NCBI RefSeq assembly: GCF_018380615.1
Contig: NZ_JAGYVZ010000018.1
Location: 60,427-124,426 of the forward strand
Direction of reading: 5' to 3'
Length of the DNA: 64,000 bases
Source of the DNA: Flavobacterium psychroterrae
Lineage (GTDB): Bacteria > Bacteroidota > Bacteroidia > Flavobacteriales > Flavobacteriaceae
Shown piece by piece: positions 33,598-48,500 of the stretch; the stretch's first letter is position 1; the number at the start of each line of letters is the position of its first letter. Under the pieces are notes generated by a model. The model had not been told where the DNA came from. It worked only from the letters and a program-made list of their open reading frames with translations, and did no database searches. A program made the translations under genes and the position numbers.

Positions 33598-36500
33598 TTA
33601 TCTGTATAAAGTGAAATGTCCTACAAACTCTCTCGCATCTTTCTCGTCATTCAATTTAAGAACATACCAGTAATCTCCTGAAGGTAATTCTGCACCATTG
33701 TATCTACCATCCCATTTTTGACCGTAATGGTATTTAGCAATTACACGACCGTATCTGTCAAAGATTGAGAATTCAAGGTTGTCGTAAATATTAGTACAAC
33801 CAGGTCCCCATGTATCGTAAATACCATCTCCGTTAGGAGTAAAGTAATTATCAAGACACACATCGATGTATATTGCAGGAACAGTTATTGTTACTGTACA
33901 TCCGTTTTGATCTCTTACTACAACTACATAGTCTCCAGTTTTGTAGATTTTGTATTTGTTTGAAGATGTAAACGGCTCTCCGTTGAAACTGTATTCATAA
34001 GCAGGTGAACCACCAGCTGCAGTAACTGAAATTATATTCATTTCTGCTTGTCCTGTAGATTCTGCAAGAGTTAATGGATCGTATGCTTTGATGTCGAAAC
34101 TAATCGTTGGTACTTTACAACCGTTTGTATGTCTCGCTACAATAACGTGTCTACCCGGAGCAACATTTGTAAAGATGTTACTTTCCTGGAATTGATCATT
34201 GTCAAGTGCATAATCAATTTGTTTAAAGTCGATATTGCTTTTGTCAATTGTAATAGTTACCATGTTTGATTGTGCATTGTTCACACAATCATAACTGATT
34301 TCTACAGTTGGGTCAAGAACTACCGGTAAAGGCATATTCTCTACAAACTCGAAACTACATCCCTGAGCATCGTTAACATAAACTGTATGAACACCACCTG
34401 AAAGGTTAGTAAAATCAAATATTGTCTGATCTATTGCTCCCTGTGTATATGTACCGTTTTTATCATCAAGACTTACGCTATATGGCGCTGTACCTCCTCT
34501 AACTTCGATACTAAATGCTCCGTCTTTATCATCCTTACAAACTTCAGGAATCATAGAATTTGCAAGTTCAGTAACAATAAGTGGTTTAGGTTGTGTAATT
34601 TCAATTTCATCTACTACATAACAACCATTTTCGTCTTGTGTAACTATGGTATAAATACCAGCAGTTAATTTCTCGAATGTGTTTTTAGTATCAAACTGAT
34701 TCAAGTCTGGTGAGATAGCATATTTAACTAAACCTGTACCACCAGCATAACTCATCACGATTTTACCATTGTTTTCTCCAAAACAAGAAACATTTGTTGC
34801 TACGTGTGTAGTACTTAAACCTACAGCAGGTTCTTTGATCTCTACAGATTTAACTACTGCATCACAATCACCACTTACAACTCTTACATTATAAGTTCCT
34901 GCGATCAGTCCTTCAAATCTACCGTCAGCTTTTGGTCCTTGTAATATACCACCGGCAGTAGTTTCTAAAGTATAAGCATAGTTTCCTAAAGCTCCGTTTG
35001 CAACTGCTACGATTACTCCGGTTTCTTCACCTGTACATTTTACAACTGCATTAGTAATATCTAACTCTAAAGTTAATGGTTCTAAAACATCAATTTTAAT
35101 TTCATTAGAAATACTAGCCACACAATTATTAGCATCTTTTACAAAGTATTGGTATTTACCAACCGGAACCTGTATTGTAACAGAACCTGTAAATGAAGGT
35201 GTGCTATATGTAATACCATCTGCGCTATAAGTGTACGGAGCGTTTCCGCCTGTTGCGCCTAATGTTAGGATAGTTTCTGTATCACATGTTTGTGATGATG
35301 CTAAACTTAATTCAGCAATAATTTCTGTTGGCTGTGTAATAACAATATTAGCTGATGTTATTGAACAGTTATATCCGTCAGAAACTGTGATACTATATGT
35401 TCCTGCAGGTAATCCTGTGAAAACAGGATCAGTTTGCGGACCTGAAACTGCAACCGGGTTTACTGATAAGTAATTTAATGTATACATATAATTACTTCCC
35501 TGACCACCTGTTGTAGTATTAATAGTAATTACACCGTCTCTACCACCAAAACAAGATAACATTGCTGCATTTGGTGTAGCATTTACCTGAATAGGATCCG
35601 GTACAACTAATGTAACTATTTCAGAATCGATACAACCTTTACCATCTTTAACATTTACTGTGTAAGTTCCTGCTTTTAATCCTGTAAAGTTACCATCTGT
35701 TCTATAATTAACTATTGGCGCTCCGTTTAATACTAATTCATAAGTATAATTATTATCCCAACCACCTGCTGCAGAAGCAGAGATTTCACCGTCATCATAA
35801 TTTACTGATGTACATGTTATTGGGCTACTTGTTATTTGAATGTCTAATTTAACTGAAGGCTGTGCGATTGTAAACACCTTAAATACAGTACATTCTGGTT
35901 TCTCTTGTAATTTAGCCGTTACAGTATATGTACCTGCAACAAGGTTTGAAATCAATTCCGGACCAGCACTTGCAGATGTTCCTGAAATTACTGCAGGACC
36001 TCCTGTGATAGTGTAATCGAAAATACCTGCATCATCTGAAGGATCAGTTTGATTATCTACAAAAGTTAATTCAACGCTTCCTGTATTTGTACCGAAACAA
36101 ACTTCTGTTACAATTGGATTAACTTTAATATCAAATGTATTAGGATCTGCTACATAATGCGCTTTTTGAACGCTACATCCTGTCGCTGGGTTTGTTACTG
36201 TTATAATGTAACTTCCTTTTGTTAATCCTGTGAAGTTACCGTTTGTTTTAGTTTGGTCATAAGCGTTATCAGTTCCTTTTACAGTATAGTTTAAAAGAAC
36301 TGGTGTTCCTCCTGTTGTTCCAACAGTGATTGTAATTTCTTCATCAGAAACACAAGTGATAGCAACATTTGCAACATTAACCACATCTAAACTAATGAAT
36401 GGATTAACTTTTACAGGTCCTACCGGAGCTCCTGAACAACCATTACTATCCGTAACGTTTACAGTATAATCACCTCCTAAGAAATCAGATTCTGTATAAA

Positions 36501-39500
36501 CATTTTGATCTCCTTTTTGAACTGAAACTCCATCTCTGAAGAATTCATAAGTATAAACTTTTGAACCTCCTATATCGTTACCAATTGTACCAACTGTTAC
36601 TGTTGCATAGTTAGAAGCATTCGTACCAGCAGCACAACCGTATTGTACAATTACCGGAACCGGAACCACAATTAATGCTGGTTGTGGCACTGTAATATCT
36701 TCTGATGCCTCACAGTCTCTACCTGAAACAACTGTTACAGAATAATCACCAGCTTCAAGGTTTTCAAAAGCAGGACTTGTTTGAAGTGGTCTTGTAACAG
36801 CTACTCCTAAAGCAGTAGTACCAGTTAATCTATATCTATAGACTGGGTTATCATTTATACCTGGTAACAAACTTGCTGTAATTGTTCCATTGTTTCCACC
36901 GAAACACGTTACCGGAGTTTGTTCAAGAGCAATTCCTGTAATTAATGTAGGTTCTGATACATTTACTTTTACTTCAAAAGTACAACCTGTAATTATGTCT
37001 CTTACTCTTACAATATGATCACCTGTAGTAACACTGCTAAATAGTGCAGGAGTAGTTGTAAGAATAGCTCCACCATCTAATGTGTATCTGTAGTTTGCCG
37101 TTCCTGAACCACCAGTTGCAGTTGCTGATATACTACCAGCATTTGTAAAATTACAAGTTGGTAATGCAGTAATAGTAGCCTCTAATTGTAATGCCGGTGA
37201 AATAACTGCCGAACCTAGAACTTTTACCTCACATTCATTAGCGTCTTTAACAGTTATATCATAAGTTCCAGAAGCGGTTACTGTGAAAGTATTGCTTGAT
37301 TGGAAACCGTTTCCAATGCTGTATTGGAATGGAGCCATACCGCCAGTTACATTAACTGTAATTGTATACTCACCAGTTGTAGTTGGACATTGACTAGGAA
37401 TTACCGTTGTGAAAGTTGGTAATGGATCTGTATCAATTACTATTGGTATGAATGTTTCACAATTTTTAGCATCGATTACATAAGCTCTCCAGTTTGTACC
37501 ATCAGCAGGATTTAAAACAGTACTATTACTGTTTGTGTAATCAGTAGCTATTGGAGTACCAGTTCCAAGGATAAATGCGTATTTGTAATCTGGAGTTCCT
37601 CCCGCTGCGATTACAGTAACCTCAGCACCTTTATTACAATTAGCATTAATATTTACCGTTTCAGTTAATGCTAATGCAGCTGGCTGACCTACAGTTACTG
37701 AAGCAGTAGCTAAACAATTAGTTATATTATCAGTTACCTGAATTGTATATGTACCTATTGGTAAATTAGTTAAAGTAACCACTTTACCTGTCTGAGTTAA
37801 TGTACCAGTTGTAGGACCAGCAATTAAAGCAGCAGTATATGTTCCTGCGAAGTTATCAACGTCGAATTTAACAGAACCATTTGATTCACCGTTACAAACA
37901 ACATCATTTATTAACTGACCCGCAGTTGTAATATTAATTAGTGCATCAACAGTGTAAGTTGCTTCATCTGTACAACCATTATCATCTGTAACTTTAAAAG
38001 TATAAGTTCCTGCCGGTAACAAGTTGAATACTCCACTTGTTGCTCCGGAAGTGTTTGTAACAGCACTTGCAGGAGAAGTAATTTCGAAAGCTAATGATCC
38101 TATACCATGACTAACATTTACAGTAACTGTACTTGTAGTATTTGCTGTAGGTGCACACCAGATTGGCGTTCCTGTAACAGTATCAATAGTTGGAGGATCT
38201 AAAGCTGGTATAATAATATCTACCGGAGTAGCAATTACACAGTTATTAGCATCTTTAACATAAGCTGTTACAGTTCCTGAAGCAGATGTTACGTACGTAT
38301 TTGTTGTTCCGTAACTAATTCCTCCGTTAAAACTATATTGATATGGAGAAGTACCTGTACCAGTAGTTACATTAATTGTAACGGTTGCAGATTGTGCAGC
38401 ATTTCCTGGACCACAAGTTAATCCCTGAGTTAAAACAGCTGTAGCAGCTAAAGCTAATGGCTCAGTTATAGTAGCTTTTATTAATACTGATTCACATTCT
38501 TTGGCATCTTTAACGACGATATCATAAGTACCTGCAGCTAAATTTGTAAAGATATTAGTATCTACAAAAGCAGCTCCGTTAATACTGTATTTGTAAGGAG
38601 CTAATCCGTTAGCAGGAGTAACTACAATACTACCATCTGTACCACCTGTACAACTAACATTATTTTGTTTAGATGTTGCACTTGGTGTTGTTCTTGCCGT
38701 AACTTCTACCGAAACAGAAGTTGCCTGACATCCCTGACTATCTGTTACTCTGAAAGTATAAATTCCAGGAACATTAGTTGTATAAGGCAATGGTAAAGCT
38801 ACAGCAGTAAATGTTCCACCATTGAAACTAACTTCAAAAGTATTGTAAGTTAAAGTTCCCTGAGTTGCCAATAAATTTATAGTTGCATCACCAGCACAAG
38901 TATAATCTTGTGTTAGTGTAGCTTTTAATAATAATTGCTGATTCAATGTGTAAGGTCTTGATACAATACAACCATTACCATCTTTAATGTAGAATGTGTA
39001 GTTTCCTGGCGCATTCAATACAAAATCAGGGCTTGATTGATATCCGTTTCCAATACTGTACATTGGTGTTCCAACATAAGTTCCAGTAATTGTAATTGGA
39101 ACTGGACCTCCTGTATAGCAATATGGAACAGTTGAAGTACCAATTGTAGGGAATGCATCTGAAGCGATCACTACATCTAATTTAGTGGTACAACCGCTAG
39201 CATCCATTGCATAGAAATCCCAGTTTGTATTTACTGTTGGATCAAGTACTGCATTTTCAACAGTATCATAGTCACCAGGAACTGGTGTAAATCCATCGAT
39301 ACCAAATGCATATTTGTAACCAGGTGTTCCTCCAGTAGCTCTTACGATTACTTGCGCTCCAAAATTACAATTAGCATTTTTATTACTGATTAAATTAAGA
39401 ACAATAGGACTTGGTTGTGTAACATCTACTGAAGTAGTTGCTGTACATCCTGTAATTCCGTCTAAAATTTGTACTGTATAAGTTCCCGGTACTAAACCAG

Positions 39501-42500
39501 TCACGTTTACAGTATTTCCTGTTTGAGTTACTGTTCCTGTTGCAGGAGTTACTGTTGCAGTATAAGTTCCTGCATAATTCGCTACTGTAAATTTAACAGC
39601 GCCTGTAGCTCCTCCATTACAAATAACATTGCTTACTAATTGACCAGCAACAGTAATGTTTGTAACAGGTTTAACAGTATATGATTCCTGATCTTTACAA
39701 CCATTACCATCTGTAACTTCAAATAAGTAAGTAGCATCAGCTAATCCTGTAAAGATTCCGCTTGCAGCACCTGTAGTATTTGTTATTGCACTTGCCGGTG
39801 CAAGAATTGCATAGCTTAAACCTCCTGTACCATTAGTAGTTGTTATTGTAACAGTACTTGTGGTGTTAGCAGTAGGAGTACAATAAATAGGTGTTCCTGT
39901 AATATTTGTTATTGTTGGTGGGTTTAACGCCGGAATATTAACTCCATTTACAAAAGTGAAGATACATCCTTTAGCATCTTTAACTAAAACATTAAACGTT
40001 GTTCCAACAAATGACTCATAAGTATTAGTTGTACTGTAATTTGTACCATCAAAGCTGTATAAATATGGTGCAGTTCCCTGAGATGCAGTTACTGTTACCA
40101 ATGCTTTTGTTGGTGCATTTCCTGTAGTACAAGTCAATGGCGTAGTTACTACAGATGTAGCAGTTAATGCCGTTGGCTGCGTAATCGTAATTGAACCACT
40201 TGGATACAGACATGATTTTGAATCTCTAACGGTAACAACATAAGTTGTACCGGCAGCTAATCCTGTAAATACATTTGATGTCTGGAAAACTCCTGCTCCT
40301 AATTGATATTGGTATGGACCAACACCAGAAGTAACATTTACAGTAATTGTACCATCTGTACCACCATTACAACTAACATTTGTTTGTGTAGTTGTAAATA
40401 ATGTTGGTTGAATAGGATCTAATTTGAAAGTTGTCGTTGCCTGACAAGCAACTGGCAATTTAGCATCGCTTACTCTAAAAATATAATCTCCTAAAACACT
40501 TGTATTAAGAACATTCGTTGGCATCGTCGTATAAGTAACACCTGCATCTGTAGAATATTCGTAAGTATAAAGTGTGTTATATCCTCCAGTCGCGGTCAAA
40601 GTAATTTGAGCGTTTGTTGGAATACAATCTAATTCTCTGGTAAGTTTTGCCGTCAAAAATAATTGCGGTTTAACTTCATAAGGAACAGTTGCAATACAAC
40701 CATTTCCATCTTTAATTGTTAAATTATAAGTTCCAGCCGCATTAAATGTAAACGTTGGACTTGCTTGGAAAGTACTTCCGTCTACACTATAAGTGGCTCC
40801 GCCAACAATTGCAGGATCTACTGTTCCGGTAATTGTGAATGTAAATGGAGTACCAGCGTAACAAATTGCAGCAGGTGCAGTAATTGTTGGATCTGCATCT
40901 TTATTTAATATAATATCAAAATCTTTAATACAACCATAAGCATCTTTAGCATATACGGTATAACTACCTGCATTTGCATTAAAAGTATTATTAGTTAACC
41001 AACCTGTACTCGCAGCAGTTGGTGCCGGAGCAGTTTGCAACAATAGTTGATATGTATATGGTGCTGTACCATCATGTCCTGTAGCCGTAATAACCCCTGA
41101 AATAGGATTACAATTTGCGTTTTTAGAAACTGCAGCCGTAACTGAGAACAAAATTGCAGATTGAGTAATGTTAAACGGAACCGTAGCAACACTACATCCT
41201 GCATTTGTAGCACCAGCTGTTTCTTTTACAAGAACAAAATAATTACCAAAAGGCAATGGTCCAAGATTAGAAAGCGTAAGAATATCATTTGCAGGAACTG
41301 AACCTGTTCCGGTAATTCCTGTTGATACTAATGATTGAGCATTAAATATCTCATAACTAATAGGAGTTGCAGCAGGATATGTGCTTGAAATTGTAAAAGT
41401 TACTTTACCATCTGCACTTCCTGTACATGTAATATTATTTGCTATAAGAGCATTTGTTTTTAATGTTGAATTTGTTGGAATTGGAGTTGTAGCTGTTTCA
41501 TAATAGTAACAACCTGTTCCAGTTCCACCATGTGCTAAGTCAGCATCATATACGATAAAAGTATACGTTACACCTGGCAATAAGTTTGTAAAGGTTGTTT
41601 TTTTACTTCCTGTAGCATCTTCAGGTAACCACGTACCTGCAGGATACACAGGAACAGTTCCTGTATAAATACCAAAGTAAAACGGACCTGTACCAATAAT
41701 TGTCGTTGACGTTCCTATAGATACAACTGCAGATCCTCCAGTAGAACAATCTGCTGGTGGTGAAAATACATTTATATCCAAATCGTCTGGTGGAGATGCA
41801 ACTAATATGTTATTTACTGATGTAGTACAACCGTTTGCATCAGTAATAATGATTTCGTATAAACCAAAATCAACTACGTCAAATACTGCTGTAGCACCAG
41901 TTTGATTTGTAAATTTTTGATCATAACCATTAACTCCTGTTACATGATAAATATAATTTGGAGTTCCGCCACTTACACTGTTAATTGTGATTCTTCCTAA
42001 AGAAACCCCACCTGTAACACATGTTATTGGCGTCGCTTTGTAATCAAGTAAAATAGGCGTTGGCTGCGCAATTGGTATAGAAAATGTATCTGTACATCCT
42101 TTTGCATCAGTTACTTTAATAGTATATACACCTGCGGCTAAACCAGAGGTTTGTGTACCATAATCAAATCCTGTAGTAGTATTTAAAACATTATATACAA
42201 ATGGCGCTTGTCCTTTTGTATTGTCAATAGTAATAGAAATTGCAGCTGTAGCATCACTATTACAATTAATAAATGCTGTTTGTACAACATTCGTAATATC
42301 CGGATTCACTGCAGGAATTATAACAATAGGAGTTGTAGTGTCAATACTACATCCTTTAGCATCAGTTACTCTAAAAGTATAACTTCCAGGAGTCATTGTG
42401 TTGAAAACGTTCGAAGCCATAGCAGTGTAAACACCGCCAATTACATATCCGTAAGTATAAGCAGTAGTTCCACCTGTTGCTGTTAAGGTAACCTGCGCAT

Positions 42501-45500
42501 CAGTTGCAATTGAACATGTAATGTTTTTATCTAAAACTGCACTTAATGTCAATACGTTAGCAACAACTGCAACATTACTGTCTGCTGTACAACCGTTTCC
42601 GTCTTTAATTCTAACTGTGTAACTTCCTGGTGTAGTAATTACAAATGTATTACCAGTTTGGTAAGATGCACCGTTGTCAATACTGTATGTTACCGGAGCA
42701 ACTAATCCAGCACCCGGAGTTGCTGTAATAGTATAAGTTCCCACACCAAAACACTGACCTGTTGCTGAAGCAGTAACAGTTGGAACAACATCTTTTGTAA
42801 TTGCAATATCTAATTTGAATGTACAACCATTTGCATCAATAATATGAACATCCCAGTTTGCATTTACTGCAGGATCTAAACTAGCAGTATTTGAATTAAC
42901 ATATGCTCCGATTGGTGCATTGTCTTGTACAAATGAATATCTGTAAGCTGGTGAACCACCTGTAACATTTACTGTTACACTTGCAGTTGTAATAGAACAG
43001 TTTCCGTTTACAGTTGTATATGTTGCTGCTAAAACTGCAGGCTGATTAATTATAACCGAAGCTGTTGCTGTACATCCAGTTCCTTCATCTGTAACAATAA
43101 CAGCATAAGTTCCCGCTGCCTGATTAGTTAAATTGATAACTGCAGCAGTTTGTCCTGTAACAGCAGTTCCGCCGTTAACAGTATAGCTATATGTAGTTGC
43201 AAAACCTGCAACTGTGTATCTCGCAGAACCAGTAGTTCCAGCGTTACATAATACATCACTTGTTTTTGTTCCAATAAGCGTTATTGGAGTAACTGGATTT
43301 ATAGTGTGCGCTTCTGTATAGAAACATCCGTTTGCATCTGTAACCTTGAACATGTAAGTTCCAGGTGCAAGATTTGCAAAGCTGTTAGATGTTTGTTTTG
43401 CGATAATAACCGGAGACGGAGCAATAGTTTCGTATTGTAAAACAGCTACTCCATTTACAGCCGTTAATGTTACTGTAGTCGTTGTCGCTGTACAAGTAAC
43501 TGCTGCTGCTGCAAAAGTTAAATCTGTTGGAGGGTTTAATCTCAATAATGTTCCTGAACCCGTAATTGTACATCCTTGCGCATCTTTAACAGAATACGTA
43601 TAAGGTTGATCTGCACCGTTATCGTTTAATGTAAATGTATTAGTAGTTACAAAACCACCTCCGTTGAAACTATATTCGTAAGGAGAAGTTCCTGTCAATG
43701 CTGTTACATTAATTGTAATTGTACCGGCAACTTTTCCGTTACTTATATTACAAGAGAAAGGAACTGCTGTTACCGTTGCTGCCAATTGAGTTGGAGCAAT
43801 TAAAGTAACACTAACTGTTCCTGTACAGCCTTTAGCATCTTTTACATAAAAAGTGTAAGTACCAGCGGCTAATCCTGTAAATAAAGAATTTTGACTGTAA
43901 ACTGTACCGTCATTACTATATGTAAATCCGCCTGCACCACCTGCACCTGTTAATTGTACAGAACCATTACTTCCGCCATTACATGTTGGATTAATATGTG
44001 TATCGGTAACAGTTGGGCTTGTAATTGTATTTACTGTTGTTGTAGTTGTAGATGAACAACCATTTGCATCCGTTACTACGAAAGTATAACTATCTGCATT
44101 TGGAAGAGTTACCGGATAAGTAAATGTTGCCGTTGAGAAAGGCGCGCTTGGTGTACTTGCAGCACCGCTTCCTTTTGCAACAGTATAAGTAAATGGAGCT
44201 TTACCACCAGAAACTGCAACTGTAATAGTTGCGTTTGGTGTTGGAGAACAATCTAATTCTTTTGTTACTGAAGCAAGAGCAACTAATTGAGGGAAAATTG
44301 TTAATGCAGTGTTTGCCACAGCAGTACAACCGTTTCCGTCTCTTACTGTTACTGTATATGTTCCAGCTGGAACATTAAATATATTGCTTGTCTGGAAAGA
44401 TGTACCATCAATACTGTACGATAAAGGATTAATTCCAGTACCTGTAGCAGTAATTGTAAATGTAGTTGCTGCACCAGAACATTGGTTGTTATTTGTTGCA
44501 GTAACTGTAGGCAGAGCATCGCTATCAATATGGATACTATTAGTAGTAATACAACCATTTGCATCTTTTGTATAAACATCCCAGTTTGCATTTGCTCCTG
44601 AATTTGTATCAACTAAAAGAACATTACCACTTACAAAAGTTGTTGGAGCAGTAGCTCCGCCTTGTACAACTGCATAAGTATAATTTGGAGTTCCTCCGGT
44701 TGCTGTTACTGTAATTTCAGCGTTATCATTATTACAGTTGATTTTTGTTGACGTTGCTGTAAAAGTCAATGGATTTAATGGCTCATTAACTATTACAGTT
44801 GCAGAATTAAGACATCCTGTTGCATTATCTCTAACCTGAACTGTATATGTACCTGCTGGTACATTAGATAAAGTCAAAGTGTTACCAGATTTTACTAATG
44901 TTCCTGTTCCTGCAGTCAATGTTTGTGTGTAAGCACCAATTGTTGCGTTTCCAGAAACTGTAAAAGTAACTTTACCAGTTGAACCACCTTTACATAATAC
45001 ATCATTGTCTTTATTTCCAACAATAGAAATTGGAGTGACAGCATCAATTGTATAAGGTTTATCAAAATAACATCCGTTAGCATCAGTTGCTCTAAAGTTA
45101 TAAGTTCCTGCTGCTAATCCTGCAAATACACCCGTAGTGTTTGAAGCTACAGAAGCTGCTGGAGATGTAATTGAATATGTAATTGTTGCTACACCATTTA
45201 CAGCTGTTGCCGTAACGGTAGTTGTAGTCGCTGCACATGTTACTGCAGCAGCACTAAATGTAATATTCGTTGGAGAATCTAATTTATTAATAATAATTGT
45301 CTGAACTCCGGTTTTACAACCCTGAGCATCGCTAACTACATAAGAAATTGTTTGGTTTGTACCATTATCTGTAACCGTTAAAGTACGTGTATTTGTAAAC
45401 GTTACTCCACCATCAAAACTATATTGATACGGTGCTGTTCCAGTTGTAGGAACTGCAATTGTAACCGTAGCCGACTGTTTTACATTTGATACATTACAAG

Positions 45501-48500
45501 TAAATTTAGTAGCACTTGCTGTAGCGGTTAAAGTTGTTGGTTGAGTAATAGTAACACTTCCAAGTGCTGATTTACAACCTTTACTATCCATTACCTGGTA
45601 AGAATATGTTCCGGCAGCTAATCCTGTATAATTTGATTGTGCGATAAATGCTGTTGGTGCAGGTACAACTGTATTATTATAAAATAAGTAAGTATATCCT
45701 CCTGAACCTAATGAACCTACTAATTGTACAGATCCTGTTAAAGCACCATTACAAGTAGCGTTAACCGGAGTTGCTGCTACTGTTGGGTTTACAATTGGGC
45801 TAACAATTGCACTTACAACTGTTACACAACCTTTAGAATCTGTAATTTCAAAATAATAAGTATCTGCCGTATTTGCAGCAGAGTAAGTAAATGATGTTCC
45901 GGTTACAGCAACACTTGCACTGTAAGTTCCTGTACCTTTTTTCACTTTATAAGTAAAATTAGCAGAACCTCCTATAATATCAACTGTAATCGCTGCATTT
46001 GGTGAAGCAGTTGTACAATCTAATGTTTTAGAAATTGTTGCACTACCTTTTAATTCTGGTGCAATTACGATATTACTTATCGTTGCTGTACAATTGTTAC
46101 CATCTGTTACAACAATAGTATGAGTACCAACTCCAACATTTGTAAATGTATTTGAAGCCTGAGCTGGCTGACCGTCTAAACTATAAGTTAATGCACCTGT
46201 TCCTGTTGCTGTTACCACAAGAGTAGATTGATTTACAGTATCATAACATAAGTCTGAAGTAGCAGCTAATGTTGCAGTTGGTGCAACTGGTGCACTAATA
46301 TCTACACGTACTGAAGCCGGAGATGCACAAGAATTTGCATCACGTGCTACTACTGTGTAAGATCCTGCAGCTACATTAGTAAATACGTTAACACTTTGAA
46401 ATGCAACTATTACTGTTGTACCATTTGATGCACGTAATTCATATTGATAATTTGGAGTTCCTCCAACAGCTGTTGCTGTAATAGACGCTCCATCAGTACA
46501 AGTAGGCTGTTTTGTAACCTGAGCTGTAACTGTTAAAGCTGCCGGCGCTTTTACCTCATGTGTTAATGGAAATACACAACTAGTAGCAGAAGCATCGTAA
46601 CGAACTTTTATATCATAATTTTTATTTGTTAATCCGGTAGCTGTTACAGGAGAAACTTTTGAGTTAACCCAAGTAACTCCATTATCTAATGAATAATCAA
46701 ATCCGTAAGGTAATTTGAAGTTTTGAGCCGAAATTGTAATTTCACCATTATTAGATCCAGCACAAGTAAGATCTTTTGATCCAGTTACTGCTGCTGTAAA
46801 CGCTTTATCTGTACCTACAACTACTGGGAAATCTTTTGTAGCAAGACAAGATTCCGGAATCTGACGAACCCAGATATCATCAATAAGTACATCATTACCA
46901 TTAAATTCATTACTGTAAGATCTAATTACAAAACTTAAATTAGTTTTACCAATACCCGGATTTAATGTTAACTCTTTATATTCCCATTTTTCAGATTTAG
47001 GAACAACCCATGGATTTGTTGTATCGGTCGTAGCAACAATTTCTTCTACTCCTCCTACGTTATTTAAATTATTAACTAACTGAATGGTTAATTTTGGATC
47101 AGCGTGTGTTGTTGATGTTTTTACGATAAGGTTTTCTGCCCATAATGAAATAATTACAGACTGATTATCAATAACATCTTTGATTGGTTTACTATATAAA
47201 ATACCACCAATTCCTGCAGAACCTCCCACGTTTACACATAAAAATCGTCCTAAAGGATCTTGTGGAAGTGTATGATCTTTGGCAAAAATCCAAGAATTTC
47301 CAAAATTAGTTTTAATAGAACTTGCTACTGCATATTTACCATCATTAATCTGGTAATCGTCAAAACCACCACAAGGGTAACCTACAGGGTGAGGCGTAGA
47401 TTCATCTTCAAAACAGTAGGCAGGATTAATTCCGGGAGTAGTTGTATAACCACCTTTACCAAAATCTTCCTGTAGTAAATTACTATAAGTTGAAACTGTA
47501 GTTACAGTGTATTTAACCGAAATTGTATGAGTACCAGAAGGAACATTTAAAAATATATTACTAGTAATTGGAGTATTAGGAATTCCATTTCTAAAATATT
47601 CATAACTATAATTTGCCGAAGTTCCGTTTGTAACCGTTACAGTACTTGTTGCAGAACCATCACAATTAAATACAGGATCTTCAACTTTAATAGTTGGTTC
47701 AGCTGGTTTTTGATCTAAAGTAACAGTATAAGGAATTGTATATTCACAACCAACTGCATCTTTAATTTTTAAGATGTAAGAACCTGGCAATACATCTTTT
47801 TCATTAGTAAGCTGCCATGTTGCTCCACCATCAAAACTATATTGATAAGGAAGAGTTCCTCCCTGTGCATTGTTAATTCTTAATTTACCCCCTTGTTGAC
47901 CAAGTGTACATCCTGCCAACGCTGCAACACCACCAGATGCTGTAACCGCAGAAGTTGGTCCTAAAATGACTTTTTTCTCTGCTAGATCTGAACAATATTT
48001 AATAGTAGGCTGACCAAATTCTGGTGTGTAAGATATACCATATCTAACCACTACATTATATGTTCCAGGCTGTAAATTAGAGAATACAGGATTTGTTTGA
48101 AAAGTTCCTCCATTATTAATACTGTAAGACATACTATATCCGTTAGCATTAGTAACATTTATTCTAATTTCAGAGTTATCATTATAACAAACACTATTTG
48201 TATTTGTAATTGTATAAGTTGGTTTTGTACTATTTGGAACTACAACTGTTCTTGTTAGTGTACAGTTGTTTTTATCTACAATTTTAATTACATACGTTCC
48301 CGGAGCAGTAACTGGATACTCATTTGAACTTTGAAAAACGGTATCACTATTTATAAAATAAGAGTACGGAGAATTTCCACCTTCAGTAGTAATTTTAATT
48401 TTTCCGTCACTACAAGCTGTTAATGGTTCAACTAAAGTAGCTGTTGCTTTATATTCGTTCCAAACCTGACCTATATAAATATATTTTGTGTCCTTACAAC

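Noticed and set aside
40995..44612. Open frames in other reading frames inside sprB, on both strands
   Set aside because: They overlap the single long sprB frame, have low-complexity translations and no start signals.
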